From JBBIOI01 sp037443425 (GTDB lineage: Bacteria; Desulfobacterota; BSN033; UBA1163): a DNA stretch of 27,012 nt. This document shows positions 16,312 to 22,435 of the stretch, piece after piece. Below the pieces are notes generated by a model. That model ran no database searches. It saw nothing but the letters and a program-made list of their open reading frames with translations, and was not told where the DNA came from. Position numbers and translations under genes: made by a program. The stretch is taken from positions 1 to 27,012 of the forward strand of contig JBBIOI010000043.1 of the NCBI GenBank assembly GCA_037443425.1, in the 5' to 3' direction. Within the stretch, counting starts at the first letter, position 1, and each line of letters begins with the position of its first letter.

Positions 16312-16884
16312 ATGTTTGAAAAGAAGATGGAACTTGATAGGCTTGAGGAACTTTCGAATCAGTTAGAAGAACTGAAAAGAGATATAAAAAACATTAAACC
16401 CGGAGGGGATGAAAAGATTTCAATCATTGTCTTCAGCGGAGATTTAGATAAGGTCCTCGCAGCATTTGTGATTGCGACGGGTGCTATGGCGATGGGTATG
16501 GAAGCGGTGATGTTCTTTACATTCTGGGGGACTCCTGTATTAAGGAACCAAAACAAGAGGGCTTCGGGAAAGGATCTCATGGGGAGGTTGTTTGATTTTA
16601 TGCTTCCAAGGGGAGTAAAAGAAGTGAGGCTATCAAAGATGAACATGGCTGGAATAGGGACTTCCATGATGAAGTACCTGATGAAAAAGAAGAATGTTGC
16701 CTCCCTCGAACAGATGATAGAGATGGCATCGGAGTTAGGAGTAAAGATTTTCATATGTGAGATGTCCATGAGCCTGATGGGATTCAAGAGGGAGGAATTC
16801 ATTGACTACCCAAATCTGGAGTATGTTGGTGTAGCAACCTTTCTGGAGCATGCAAAAAATAGCAGGATTCAGCTATTTATTTAA
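16312..16884 (+). CDS. DsrE/DsrF-like (DsrE2/YrkE-type) sulfur-carrier family protein
   Basis: The 190-residue product has a short coiled-coil-like N-terminus (about residues 5-30) and a DsrE-fold domain (about 35-190). The domain carries I-I-V-F-S-G-D-L-D-K-V-L-A-A, a Met-rich segment and a single conserved-type Cys at about 149 (I-F-I-C-E-M-S-M-S-L-M-G). This is the pattern of DsrE2/YrkE proteins, which hold or pass sulfane sulfur on a Cys. It is the first gene behind a strong promoter and is followed by a cytochrome b, TusA and a DsrK-like protein. A role in persulfide relay is therefore likely, but partner and direction are inferred. Confidence 0.88.
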   Translation: MFEKKMELDRLEELSNQLEELKRDIKNIKPGGDEKISIIVFSGDLDKVLAAFVIATGAMAMGMEAVMFFTFWGTPVLRNQNKRASGKDLMGRLFDFMLPRGVKEVRLSKMNMAGIGTSMMKYLMKKKNVASLEQMIEMASELGVKIFICEMSMSLMGFKREEFIDYPNLEYVGVATFLEHAKNSRIQLFI

Positions 16885-16898
16885 AAGGGTAAAAGAGG

Positions 16899-17618
16899 AT
16901 GGATTCTTTTTCATATATTTTTGCAGGAGTGATGGTCTATCTAACAGTGATAATTTTTATACTTGGGATGTCATATCAGATTTACTACTGGTTTATTTCA
17001 TCCAAAACCCGTATCAAAACAGGGATCTTTCCGAAACCTAAAGGAAGATTTGGAATCTGGTCTAAGACCCTCACAGATTCCTTTTTATTTCCTCAGGTAA
17101 TCAAGACAGATCCGTGGATATGGAGCTTTACCATCCTATTCCATTTTGCGCTTTTAGGAGCCTTTATTGGACATCTAAGACTTATTCAGGAATTTACCCC
17201 TTTAATCCTGATACTTGGCCAAAAAGGTATGGATAAACTCGGTTTGTGGGGAGGAGGGGTGATGGGTATTATATTGACTTTTACACTTATCTATTTATTC
17301 ATCCGTAGATTTGCCTTTCCTTACAGAGAAGTATCTGTTTCCGAGGATTATTTTCTTCTGATTTTACTTATCCTGATTGTATTGGTTGGGAATTATATGC
17401 GTTTCTTTGGCGATATCCATACGGTTGAATACAGGGCTTATCTTCAGAGCCTTATATCATTAAGACCTGATTTTCCAGAGGCCATCTCTAATTCAAAAAC
17501 TAAATGGGCCCTTGTTCTTCATGTTCTACTGGCAAATATCCTGCTGATATATTTCCCATTTAGCAAGCTTATTCACATGGTTGCAACCTTCCCCTCAAAC
17601 CTGACAAAAAGGGTTTAA
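16899..17618 (+). CDS. NarI/DsrM-like membrane diheme cytochrome b subunit
   Basis: The 239-residue protein has about five transmembrane segments (about 8-33, 74-95, 119-136, 150-167, 204-222). Four histidines are placed as in the NarI family: His82 and His92 (spacing 10), His208 and His226 (spacing 18). These equal the spacings of the two heme b ligand pairs in nitrate reductase NarI. Such subunits exchange electrons with quinones. There is no nitrate reductase here; a DsrK-like Fe-S protein is encoded two genes downstream, which gives a DsrMK-like pair. It begins 14 bp after the DsrE-like stop. The heme assignment is from spacing only. Confidence 0.88.
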   Translation: MDSFSYIFAGVMVYLTVIIFILGMSYQIYYWFISSKTRIKTGIFPKPKGRFGIWSKTLTDSFLFPQVIKTDPWIWSFTILFHFALLGAFIGHLRLIQEFTPLILILGQKGMDKLGLWGGGVMGIILTFTLIYLFIRRFAFPYREVSVSEDYFLLILLILIVLVGNYMRFFGDIHTVEYRAYLQSLISLRPDFPEAISNSKTKWALVLHVLLANILLIYFPFSKLIHMVATFPSNLTKRV

Positions 17619-17663
17619 TAAAGGAGATGAAATTTTAAAAAAATCTTGGTTAAGGAGGATAAA

Positions 17664-17906
17664 ATGAGCGAGGAGATAAAAGCAGATAAGATAATGGATC
17701 TAAAAGGCTTACCCTGCCCACAGCCAGTAATCAAAGTAAGTAAGGGAATCAAGGAGATCCAGATAGGTCAGATATTAAAAGCTATTACAACAGACCCTGG
17801 AGCCCTTGCAGATTTTCCTGCATGGGCACGGACAAGTGGAAATGAGATACTGAAGACCGAACAATCAGAGGGAAATATTACATTCTGGATAAAGAGGGTT
17901 AAGTAA
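17664..17906 (+). CDS. TusA-family sulfurtransferase
   Basis: This small protein of 80 residues has the TusA fold pattern and the active motif L-K-G-L-P-C-P-Q-P-V (Cys about residue 18), the Cys that carries persulfide sulfur between partners. I chose the ATG at 17664, with AAGGAGG about 8 bp upstream; a TTG at 17646 would place the ribosome-binding site inside the gene. It sits between the cytochrome b and the DsrK-like genes. That argues for a dedicated sulfur-relay role for this complex, not the tRNA 2-thiouridine role of E. coli TusA. Confidence 0.93.
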   Translation: MSEEIKADKIMDLKGLPCPQPVIKVSKGIKEIQIGQILKAITTDPGALADFPAWARTSGNEILKTEQSEGNITFWIKRVK

Positions 17907-17933
17907 GCATTTTCAGACTTAGAGGTGGTCATT

Positions 17934-19184
17934 TTGGATAAAGAAAAGAAAGAAAAACTACTCGATCTTTTTAAATCTAAGTTAGACAGGACAATGAAAT
18001 ACTATCTTGATGTCTGCACGAGGTGTGGTATATGTAAGGATGCCTGTTTTGCCTATGCCTCTTCAAAGAAAACTGAATATACCCCTGTTTGGCGGGCTGA
18101 GGTTGTAAGAAGTATTTATAAGAGATATTTTAAATTGATAAGTAAAATATTTCCTTATTTTGGAGGCTCAATAGAGATCAATGATGATACGATGAAAAAA
18201 CTGTACGATGCCGCCTATACATGCACGGGATGCCGCAGGTGTATGATTTATTGTCCTTTTGGGATCGATACTCAGGCGATTTTGTCGATTGCCAAGTTAC
18301 TTTTAATCGGTAATGAGAGTGAACCTGAGGTGCTTTCAATGCTTGCCGATGCATCTATTGAAAAGGGAAGATCTCTTGAGCTATTCAAAGAATCTTTTAT
18401 TCAAGGGATCAGGAATCTTGAAAAGGATGTTATTGCAAAATGGAAGGGAGAATCTGCGGAGGTTATACCATTAGATGTAGAAGGAGCAAATATCCTCTAT
18501 GTTGCATTAGCAGGAGCACATTCTATTGTTCCTACTGCCTCTATTTTTAACGCCGCCCATGAGAACTGGACTTTAAGCTTCTTTGAGGCAGTAAACTTCG
18601 GCGCATTCGTGGGCGATCCAAGGAAGACAGAGTTGATTTCCCGAAGAATTATCGATGAGGCAATAAGACTTAAGGTTAAAGAAGTAGTTATATGTGAATG
18701 CGGAACAGCATTTCGTGTGATGAAGTATTTTGTTGGAAAGCAACCATTTGAGGTTTCTCATATCGCTGAGGTAATAGCAAGATATCTGAGGGAGGGAAGG
18801 ATCAAGGTTGAAAAGGATAGAATCAAAGAATCGATAACCTATCACGATCCCTGTCAATCTGCCAGAAATGGTGGGGTCATTGAAGAGCCGAGATATGTTT
18901 TGAAAAGCCTGACTTCCAATTTTATCGAGATGGTTCCTAACCGAGAATATAACTGGTGTTGTGGAGGAGGTGGAGGGCTTGTGGCTCTGGATAATGAGGA
19001 ATTCAGGGAAGAGACCGGCAAGGTAAAAGCGAATCAGATCAGGGAGACAAAAGCAAACATCGTGGCAACTGGCTGTGAAAATTGCCACACTCAATTAAGA
19101 TTTCTTAATGAAAAATACCATCTCGGAGTAAAGGTAGAATTTCTGACAAACTTGGTTGCAAACTCTCTGATATTGGAGACATAA
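17934..19184 (+). CDS. DsrK/HdrD-like iron-sulfur protein
   Basis: The N-terminal half has two [4Fe-4S] motifs: C-T-R-C-G-I-C-K-D-A-C (about residues 28-38) and C-T-G-C-R-R-C-M-I-Y-C-P (about 97-108). The C-terminal half has one complete CCG cluster: H-D-P-C, then W-C-C-G after 34 residues, then C-E-N-C after 36 more. That is the pattern binding the noncubane cluster in heterodisulfide reductase HdrD. The region where HdrD has its first CCG motif lacks those cysteines and reads W-T-L-S...N-F-G-A-F-V-G...C-E-C-G-T-A-F-R, as in DsrK. A TTG at 17934 with AGAGGTGG just upstream fits best; a GTG at 17925 would add three residues. It probably reduces or oxidises a disulfide or trisulfide-like substrate with the NarI/DsrM-like subunit. 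Confidence 0.9.
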   Translation: MDKEKKEKLLDLFKSKLDRTMKYYLDVCTRCGICKDACFAYASSKKTEYTPVWRAEVVRSIYKRYFKLISKIFPYFGGSIEINDDTMKKLYDAAYTCTGCRRCMIYCPFGIDTQAILSIAKLLLIGNESEPEVLSMLADASIEKGRSLELFKESFIQGIRNLEKDVIAKWKGESAEVIPLDVEGANILYVALAGAHSIVPTASIFNAAHENWTLSFFEAVNFGAFVGDPRKTELISRRIIDEAIRLKVKEVVICECGTAFRVMKYFVGKQPFEVSHIAEVIARYLREGRIKVEKDRIKESITYHDPCQSARNGGVIEEPRYVLKSLTSNFIEMVPNREYNWCCGGGGGLVALDNEEFREETGKVKANQIRETKANIVATGCENCHTQLRFLNEKYHLGVKVEFLTNLVANSLILET

Positions 19185-19201
19185 TAAATAGGGGGTTTAG
19201 A

Positions 19202-19483
19202 ATGGAAATAGAGAGACAGAAAAAGGAGATTTTATTGAGGCTTAGGAGGATTGAAGGACAGATAAGGGGAATTCAAAGGATGGTAGAAGAAGGGGTATCA
19301 TGCCCGGAAATACTCACCCAGATTGCTGCCGTAACATCCGCTATCAAAAAAGTCAGCACTGTTATTGTTCAAACTTATATGGAAGAATGTTTGGAGAAGA
19401 GCGAAAAGGAATCAGGTCGCAAACAGAGGGAGGTTTTAAGGGATTTCCATAAGGCCATTTCAAGATATATTGATTGGGCCTGA
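19202..19483 (+). CDS. CsoR/FrmR-family repressor, CstR-like (persulfide-sensing type?)
   Basis: The 93-residue all-helical protein matches the CsoR family: R-L-R-R-I-E-G-Q-I-R-G-I then G-V-S-C-P-E-I-L-T-Q-I-A-A-V. Cys34 and Cys63 occupy the two conserved Cys positions. The third copper-ligand position, four residues before the second Cys (His in CsoR, Asn in the persulfide sensor CstR), is Tyr59. Copper binding as in CsoR is therefore unlikely, and a thiol-based persulfide switch is the better guess, in keeping with the TusA and DsrE genes upstream. It lies 17 bp after the DsrK-like gene and probably represses its own operon. The ligand is inferred. Confidence 0.9.
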   Translation: MEIERQKKEILLRLRRIEGQIRGIQRMVEEGVSCPEILTQIAAVTSAIKKVSTVIVQTYMEECLEKSEKESGRKQREVLRDFHKAISRYIDWA

Positions 19484-19501
19484 TTTTTTAAGGAGGAAGA
19501 A

Positions 19502-19699
19502 ATGCCGATATATGAATATAAATGCACAAGATGTGGTGGGGTTTTTGAGAAGATTCAGAGGATTGAAGATGGAAACGAATCTCTAAGATGTCCATATTGT
19601 GGGGCTAAAAGCCCTGAAAGGATTCTTTCAAGTTTTTCCCATAAGGGTTCCGAGTCTTCGTCTTCCTGCAAAGCACCTGGATCAACAAGATTTTCTTGA
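19502..19699 (+). CDS. FmdB-family zinc-ribbon protein
   Basis: The 65-residue product starts M-P-I-Y-E-Y-K-C and has two C-x-x-C knuckles (Cys8/11 and Cys30/33), the FmdB-type putative regulatory zinc ribbon. A Ser-rich tail follows. It has a strong ribosome-binding site (AAGGAGG) and starts 18 bp after the CsoR-type gene, so it ends the operon. Family function is unsettled; it could bind metal or assist the complex. No terminator is visible after it. Confidence 0.9.
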   Translation: MPIYEYKCTRCGGVFEKIQRIEDGNESLRCPYCGAKSPERILSSFSHKGSESSSSCKAPGSTRFS

Positions 19700-19744
19700 G
19701 CTTAAAAGAGAGGCGGTAGTTTACCGGTTAAGGTCATTCTAAAT

Positions 19745-19834
19745 TTAATGCATAATATAGTGACCGCAATTCACCACTATGGTCTGGCCTGTTATGGCAG
19801 AGGCCTCATCTGTGAGTAGGGAAATGGCAAGGTC
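19745..19834 (-). pseudogene. Relic: C-terminal end of a short-chain dehydrogenase/reductase
   Basis: On the minus strand 29 codons before a TAA (19747-19745) read D-L-A-I-S-L-L-T-D-E-A-S-A-I-T-G-Q-T-I-V-V, then N-C-G-H-Y-I-M-H. L-x-x-D-E-A-S-x-I-T-G-Q-x-x-V-V-x-x-G is the standard end of FabG-like SDR enzymes. The rest of the gene is missing: homology stops exactly where the 21-bp repeat (19834-19854) begins. An ATG falls in frame inside that repeat by chance, but the piece lacks cofactor and catalytic motifs. It is a truncated remnant. Confidence 0.75.
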
Positions 19835-19854
19835 AGGTCTACACATTTGACAAA
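19834..19854 (-). repeat. 21-bp inverted repeat, right copy
   Basis: This is the perfect reverse complement of 16113-16133, placed at the broken end of the SDR relic. With the left copy it brackets about 3.74 kb carrying the sulfur operon. The rest of the 19700-20071 gap holds the SDR relic, repeat copy D and the tRNA promoter. Confidence 0.85.
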
Positions 19855-19945
19855 TATTAAGTATTTTCGAGGTATGAGAACACATTAGGGAATATTTTTT
19901 TGTCTAGCATAGAATAGGAATAAAGAACTAAAAAAGAGACTAAAC

Positions 19946-20029
19946 AAATTTAAAGTCTGCATTCGAAGGGTTTTGGATCCTATTTCCCCAATCTTTAAAA
20001 GACTTTTTCAGAAGACTTCAATAATATAT
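19946..20029 (+). repeat. Promoter-linked repeat, copy D (upstream of tRNA-Arg)
   Basis: It shares GCATTCGAAGGGTTTTG with the 22 kb copy, then TTTCCCCAATCTTTAAAAGA and GACTTTTTCA with the 16 kb copy. The core TTTTTCA ends at 20010, and exactly 19 bp follow before the tRNA -35 box at 20030. Confidence 0.85.
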
Positions 20030-20057
20030 TTGACAGTTTCAAAGAAGTTATGATAAT
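20030..20057 (+). promoter_or_regulatory. Sigma70-type promoter of tRNA-Arg
   Basis: TTGACA (20030-20035), a 16-bp spacer and GATAAT (20052-20057) end 14 bp before the tRNA 5' end, as expected for a tRNA with a short leader. Confidence 0.75.
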
Positions 20058-20071
20058 AAATTATTAGGTTT

Positions 20072-20148
20072 GGGCGATTAGCTCAGTAGGATAGAGCGTT
20101 GGTCTCCGGAACCAAAGGTCGTGGGTTCAAATCCCGCATCGCCCGCCA
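20072..20148 (+). tRNA. tRNA-Arg (anticodon CCG)
   Basis: A complete 77-nt cloverleaf is present. The acceptor stem is GGGCGAT/ATCGCCC, the D stem GCTC/GAGC and the anticodon stem TTGGT/ACCAA with loop CTCCGGA (anticodon CCG, reading CGG). The T stem is GTGGG/CCCGC with TTCAAAT in the loop, followed by discriminator G and encoded CCA. All stems pair, with one T-G wobble in the T stem. Confidence 0.97.
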
Positions 20149-20173
20149 AATTTTTTATTAAATATCCATTAAT

Positions 20174-20575
20174 ATGAAAAAATTCCTTATTTTATTTATA
20201 ATAATTTTTTTCGTTTCTGGATTTTTAACAAATTATTTATCGAAGCATCAATTTGAAAGAAAGCAAGAACAGGAATTTAGATTTTATCCAGTCCAAGAAA
20301 AAGAGGAAGAGAAAGAGGAAGGCGATACCTATACTATTTCGCTTTTAAAGCAATTGAGGGACAAAATAGACAGTTGGTTGAAATCCATAAATGAAAGGAT
20401 TGAAAAAGAAGATATAACCCGTTTTGAAGTTCGTTTCTTGGAAATGTTGAGAAGTATTTTGGAATGGATAAGAGGGAAGATCGATTCCAAATTAGAATCA
20501 TTAAAAGAAAAGAGACCAAGAAAAAGACAGGATTTATTTAGAGAAACCAAAAATATTTACCTAAATAAGGTATGA
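20174..20575 (+). CDS. Small membrane-anchored helical protein, unknown function
   Basis: I do not recognise this 133-residue protein. It starts M-K-K-F with one hydrophobic segment (about residues 4-20), then a charged K/E-rich linker (about 28-50) and amphipathic, probably coiled-coil helices (about 55-115). It has a basic tail and no Cys or enzyme motif. This suggests an inner-membrane anchor with a cytoplasmic or periplasmic helical domain. It begins 25 bp after the tRNA with no clear Shine-Dalgarno sequence. Its stop overlaps the next start (ATGA), which supports its being a real gene coupled to the hydrolase downstream. It may be transcribed from the tRNA promoter. Confidence 0.65.
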   Translation: MKKFLILFIIIFFVSGFLTNYLSKHQFERKQEQEFRFYPVQEKEEEKEEGDTYTISLLKQLRDKIDSWLKSINERIEKEDITRFEVRFLEMLRSILEWIRGKIDSKLESLKEKRPRKRQDLFRETKNIYLNKV

Positions 20576-21222
20576 TAGAGGAAAAGGTTTTTATAAAATT
20601 AAGTGAAATTAAGTTGGAGGCATTACAATATATTAAAAAAGGAGAAGATTTAATCGGAGGAGTAATCTTTTGCCATCCTCATCCCCTTTATGGTGGAGAT
20701 ATGTATAATCATGTCATAGAGGTCGCAGTTAAGGCGGCTCAGGAGGAGGGATTTTCTACTCTAAGATTTAATTTCAGGGGAGTGGGTGAGAGCGAAGGTT
20801 CTTATGGAGATGGGATAGGGGAGATGGAGGATGTTAAGGGAGTTATAGATTATTTTCATTTAAAACTAAAAGATACTAATCCATTGCTCATAATCTTAGG
20901 ATATTCGTTTGGTGTTAGAGCAAGTTTTCCAGTTGCTGTAAATGACGAAAGGATTGGAGGGTTGATTGCTATTTCTCCAGCTATAGAGTTTGATGATTTC
21001 GAATATTTAAAGGACTGTAAAAAAGAGAAACTATTTATAGCTGGTGATGGTGACCCCTACTGTCCATCTAATAAACTTCAGAGTTTATTTGAAAGGCTGA
21101 ATGAACCTAAACATCTTTTTATCATTCGTGGGGCAGATCACTTCTTTTTTGGTCAACAGCAGGCAATTGCCACCCCAATAAAAGATTTTTTAAGAAAGAT
21201 TGCTAAAAAAAGGAATCTTTAG
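20572..21222 (+). CDS. Alpha/beta hydrolase (COG2945-like)
   Basis: This 216-residue cytosolic alpha/beta hydrolase has the early C-H-P-H-P-L-Y-G-G-D-M-Y-N motif (about residues 34-46), then F-N-F-R-G-V-G-x-S-E-G (about 66-76). The nucleophile elbow G-Y-S-F-G is at 110-114 (Ser112). An Asp in A-G-D-G-D-P-Y (about 165) and His in G-A-D-H-F-F (about 196) complete the triad. This layout is that of small bacterial dienelactone-hydrolase-like proteins annotated as COG2945; the substrate is unknown. It overlaps the preceding small membrane-protein gene by 4 bp and shares 4 bp at its end with the convergent LPS kinase-like gene. Confidence 0.88.
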   Translation: MIEEKVFIKLSEIKLEALQYIKKGEDLIGGVIFCHPHPLYGGDMYNHVIEVAVKAAQEEGFSTLRFNFRGVGESEGSYGDGIGEMEDVKGVIDYFHLKLKDTNPLLIILGYSFGVRASFPVAVNDERIGGLIAISPAIEFDDFEYLKDCKKEKLFIAGDGDPYCPSNKLQSLFERLNEPKHLFIIRGADHFFFGQQQAIATPIKDFLRKIAKKRNL

Positions 21223-22076
21223 GTCCCTAACTTTTTAATAATCCAACCTAAACGATGTAATGGATATATTAATCTGTAAAAGCGTAACGCCTTTTTTAAA
21301 GAGTCTCTTGTAGTTATATCTCCTTCAGAATAAAACAAAAAAAACCTCATCTGGTCGGTCCTTGTAACAGGCAAACCAACCCTTTTCGACTTTTCTATCG
21401 ATCGTTTTAATCGAAGAATATTTTTAATCTTTTGATTCAAAGAAAGTTCAGTTTTACGATAGGAACGATCCAAATCTATAATAAAAGTCTTCTCTCCAGA
21501 AACCAATATATTTTTTAACTGGAGATCGCTATGAAAAAAACCATGGTCATGAAATTTTTTTATTAGCTCTGCAACAGACCGAATAATTTTCCTCTTTAGG
21601 ATTAAATTTTTTAATGAAAAATCGCTTCCAATCTCTTTTAAAAGACTATTTAAGTCCTGGGCACCAGGTACTTCTAATGAAATTAGATAAGCCTTATAAA
21701 AAAAGGGAAATATAGATTGGTGTATAGCACAAAGAGGCTTGGGTGTTTGAATACCGCATGATTGTGCCTCTTCGGTCAATATCAATTCTTCAAATGACCT
21801 TGAACCAAACACATAAAGATCCCTCAAAACACCACCAAGTAATCCTCCGTGATAATACTTTTTAATTACTACCCTTTGTTTATTATTTAGAAGAATTGAG
21901 GGATGAGACCTTCTGCCTTCAAAATTATGACTGTGGGGTTTTTGCTTAATCAGATTTTTTAAATCCTCCTCGCTATTTATAACAATAAGATCTTTATAGT
22001 CTTCCCTCAGGAGGATTGAAAGATTTCCCTTCTTTAAAAATATAAAAGATGCGGGGATATTAATTCTCTTTTGCAT
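21219..22076 (-). CDS. Lipopolysaccharide kinase-like (KdkA/WaaP family) protein
   Basis: The 285-residue protein has a protein-kinase-like fold as in WaaP, KdkA and RfaP enzymes, which phosphorylate Kdo or heptose of the LPS core. Motifs seen are a lysine after a beta strand (V-V-I-K-K-Y-Y, about 69-75), the catalytic loop H-D-H-G-F-F-H-S-D-L-Q-L-K-N-I-L (about 176-191, Asp184 and Asn189) and the metal-binding I-D-L-D-R-S (about 200-205). The length fits Kdo kinase. Sugar target cannot be told from the sequence, and no other LPS core gene is near. Its stop codon overlaps that of the convergent hydrolase gene. Confidence 0.87.
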   Translation of the reverse strand: MQKRINIPASFIFLKKGNLSILLREDYKDLIVINSEEDLKNLIKQKPHSHNFEGRRSHPSILLNNKQRVVIKKYYHGGLLGGVLRDLYVFGSRSFEELILTEEAQSCGIQTPKPLCAIHQSIFPFFYKAYLISLEVPGAQDLNSLLKEIGSDFSLKNLILKRKIIRSVAELIKKFHDHGFFHSDLQLKNILVSGEKTFIIDLDRSYRKTELSLNQKIKNILRLKRSIEKSKRVGLPVTRTDQMRFFLFYSEGDITTRDSLKKALRFYRLIYPLHRLGWIIKKLGT

Positions 22077-22176
22077 AAACTTATAATATTTTTTAATATC
22101 AAATTAAATTATTCCAAAAATATAATCAACCTTTAATTTGAATTTGGAAGTATATCTTTTCTCGTGACAAGTTATG

Positions 22177-22200
22177 TAGCATTGGCTTATCTCAATGCTA
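22177..22200. repeat. Palindrome upstream of the LPS kinase-like gene
   Basis: TAGCATTG (22177-22184) and CAATGCTA (22193-22200) form an 8-bp inverted repeat with an 8-nt loop, about 100 bp upstream of the minus-strand kinase gene. It has no U-tract, so it is not an obvious terminator. It could be an operator or a chance palindrome. Confidence 0.4.
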
Positions 22201-22239
22201 TAATTATTCCAAAGCATAATTTATTCTCTACCATCACCT

Positions 22240-22267
22240 GCGTCATACCCGTGAAAATGGGAATCCA
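22240..22267 (+). repeat. dRS3-like short dispersed repeat
   Basis: GCGTCATACCCGTGAAAATG followed by GGAATCCA resembles the widespread intergenic repeat of the form GTCATTCCC-N8-GGGAATCC (the dRS3 type of Neisseria and many other bacteria). Only the inner CCC and GGG still pair here. It directly precedes repeat copy A. Confidence 0.45.
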
Positions 22268-22273
22268 GCTGTT

Positions 22274-22378
22274 AAGCGATTGTTAGCAATTTAAACATTA
22301 AAAGCCCGCATTCGAAGGGTTTTGAACCCTACCTCCCCAGTCTATCAAAGACTTTTTCAAGGGTCTCAAGGACTAAAT
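22274..22378 (+). repeat. Promoter-linked repeat, copy A (most complete, upstream of gatB)
   Basis: This is the fullest copy. It has a left block 22274-22304, a middle 22305-22325 that is missing from the groES copy, and a right block 22326-22359 with CTCCCCAGTCT and GACTTTTTCA. AGGGTT/AACCCT (22316-22330) can form a 6-bp hairpin, and AGTCT/AGACT (22340-22354) a 5-bp hairpin followed by T5. After TTTTTCA (ends 22359) come 19 bp and then the gatB -35 box. Confidence 0.92.
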
Positions 22379-22406
22379 TTGACAATTATACCACTATGGT
22401 TATAAT
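22379..22406 (+). promoter_or_regulatory. Sigma70 promoter of gatB
   Basis: Perfect TTGACA (22379-22384) and perfect TATAAT (22401-22406) are separated by 16 bp, 29 bp upstream of the gatB start. The repeat copy A ends directly at this -35 box. Confidence 0.9.
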
Positions 22407-22435
22407 TTAAAATAAATTTTAAAGGAGGAGGTCCA

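Noticed and set aside
16359..16802. Minus-strand reading frame of 147 codons inside the DsrE-like gene
   Set aside because: It is antisense to a clearly recognised DsrE-family gene with its own strong ribosome-binding site.
18573..19094. Minus-strand reading frame of 173 codons inside the DsrK-like gene
   Set aside because: The coding signal and conserved cysteine motifs are all on the plus strand; the antisense translation has no family pattern.
22340..22359. Terminator reading of the AGTCT/AGACT-TTTTT hairpin in the promoter repeat
   Set aside because: The stem is only 5 bp, and in the 16 kb and 20 kb copies it carries an uncompensated mismatch, so pairing is not conserved. The sequence and spacing are conserved instead.
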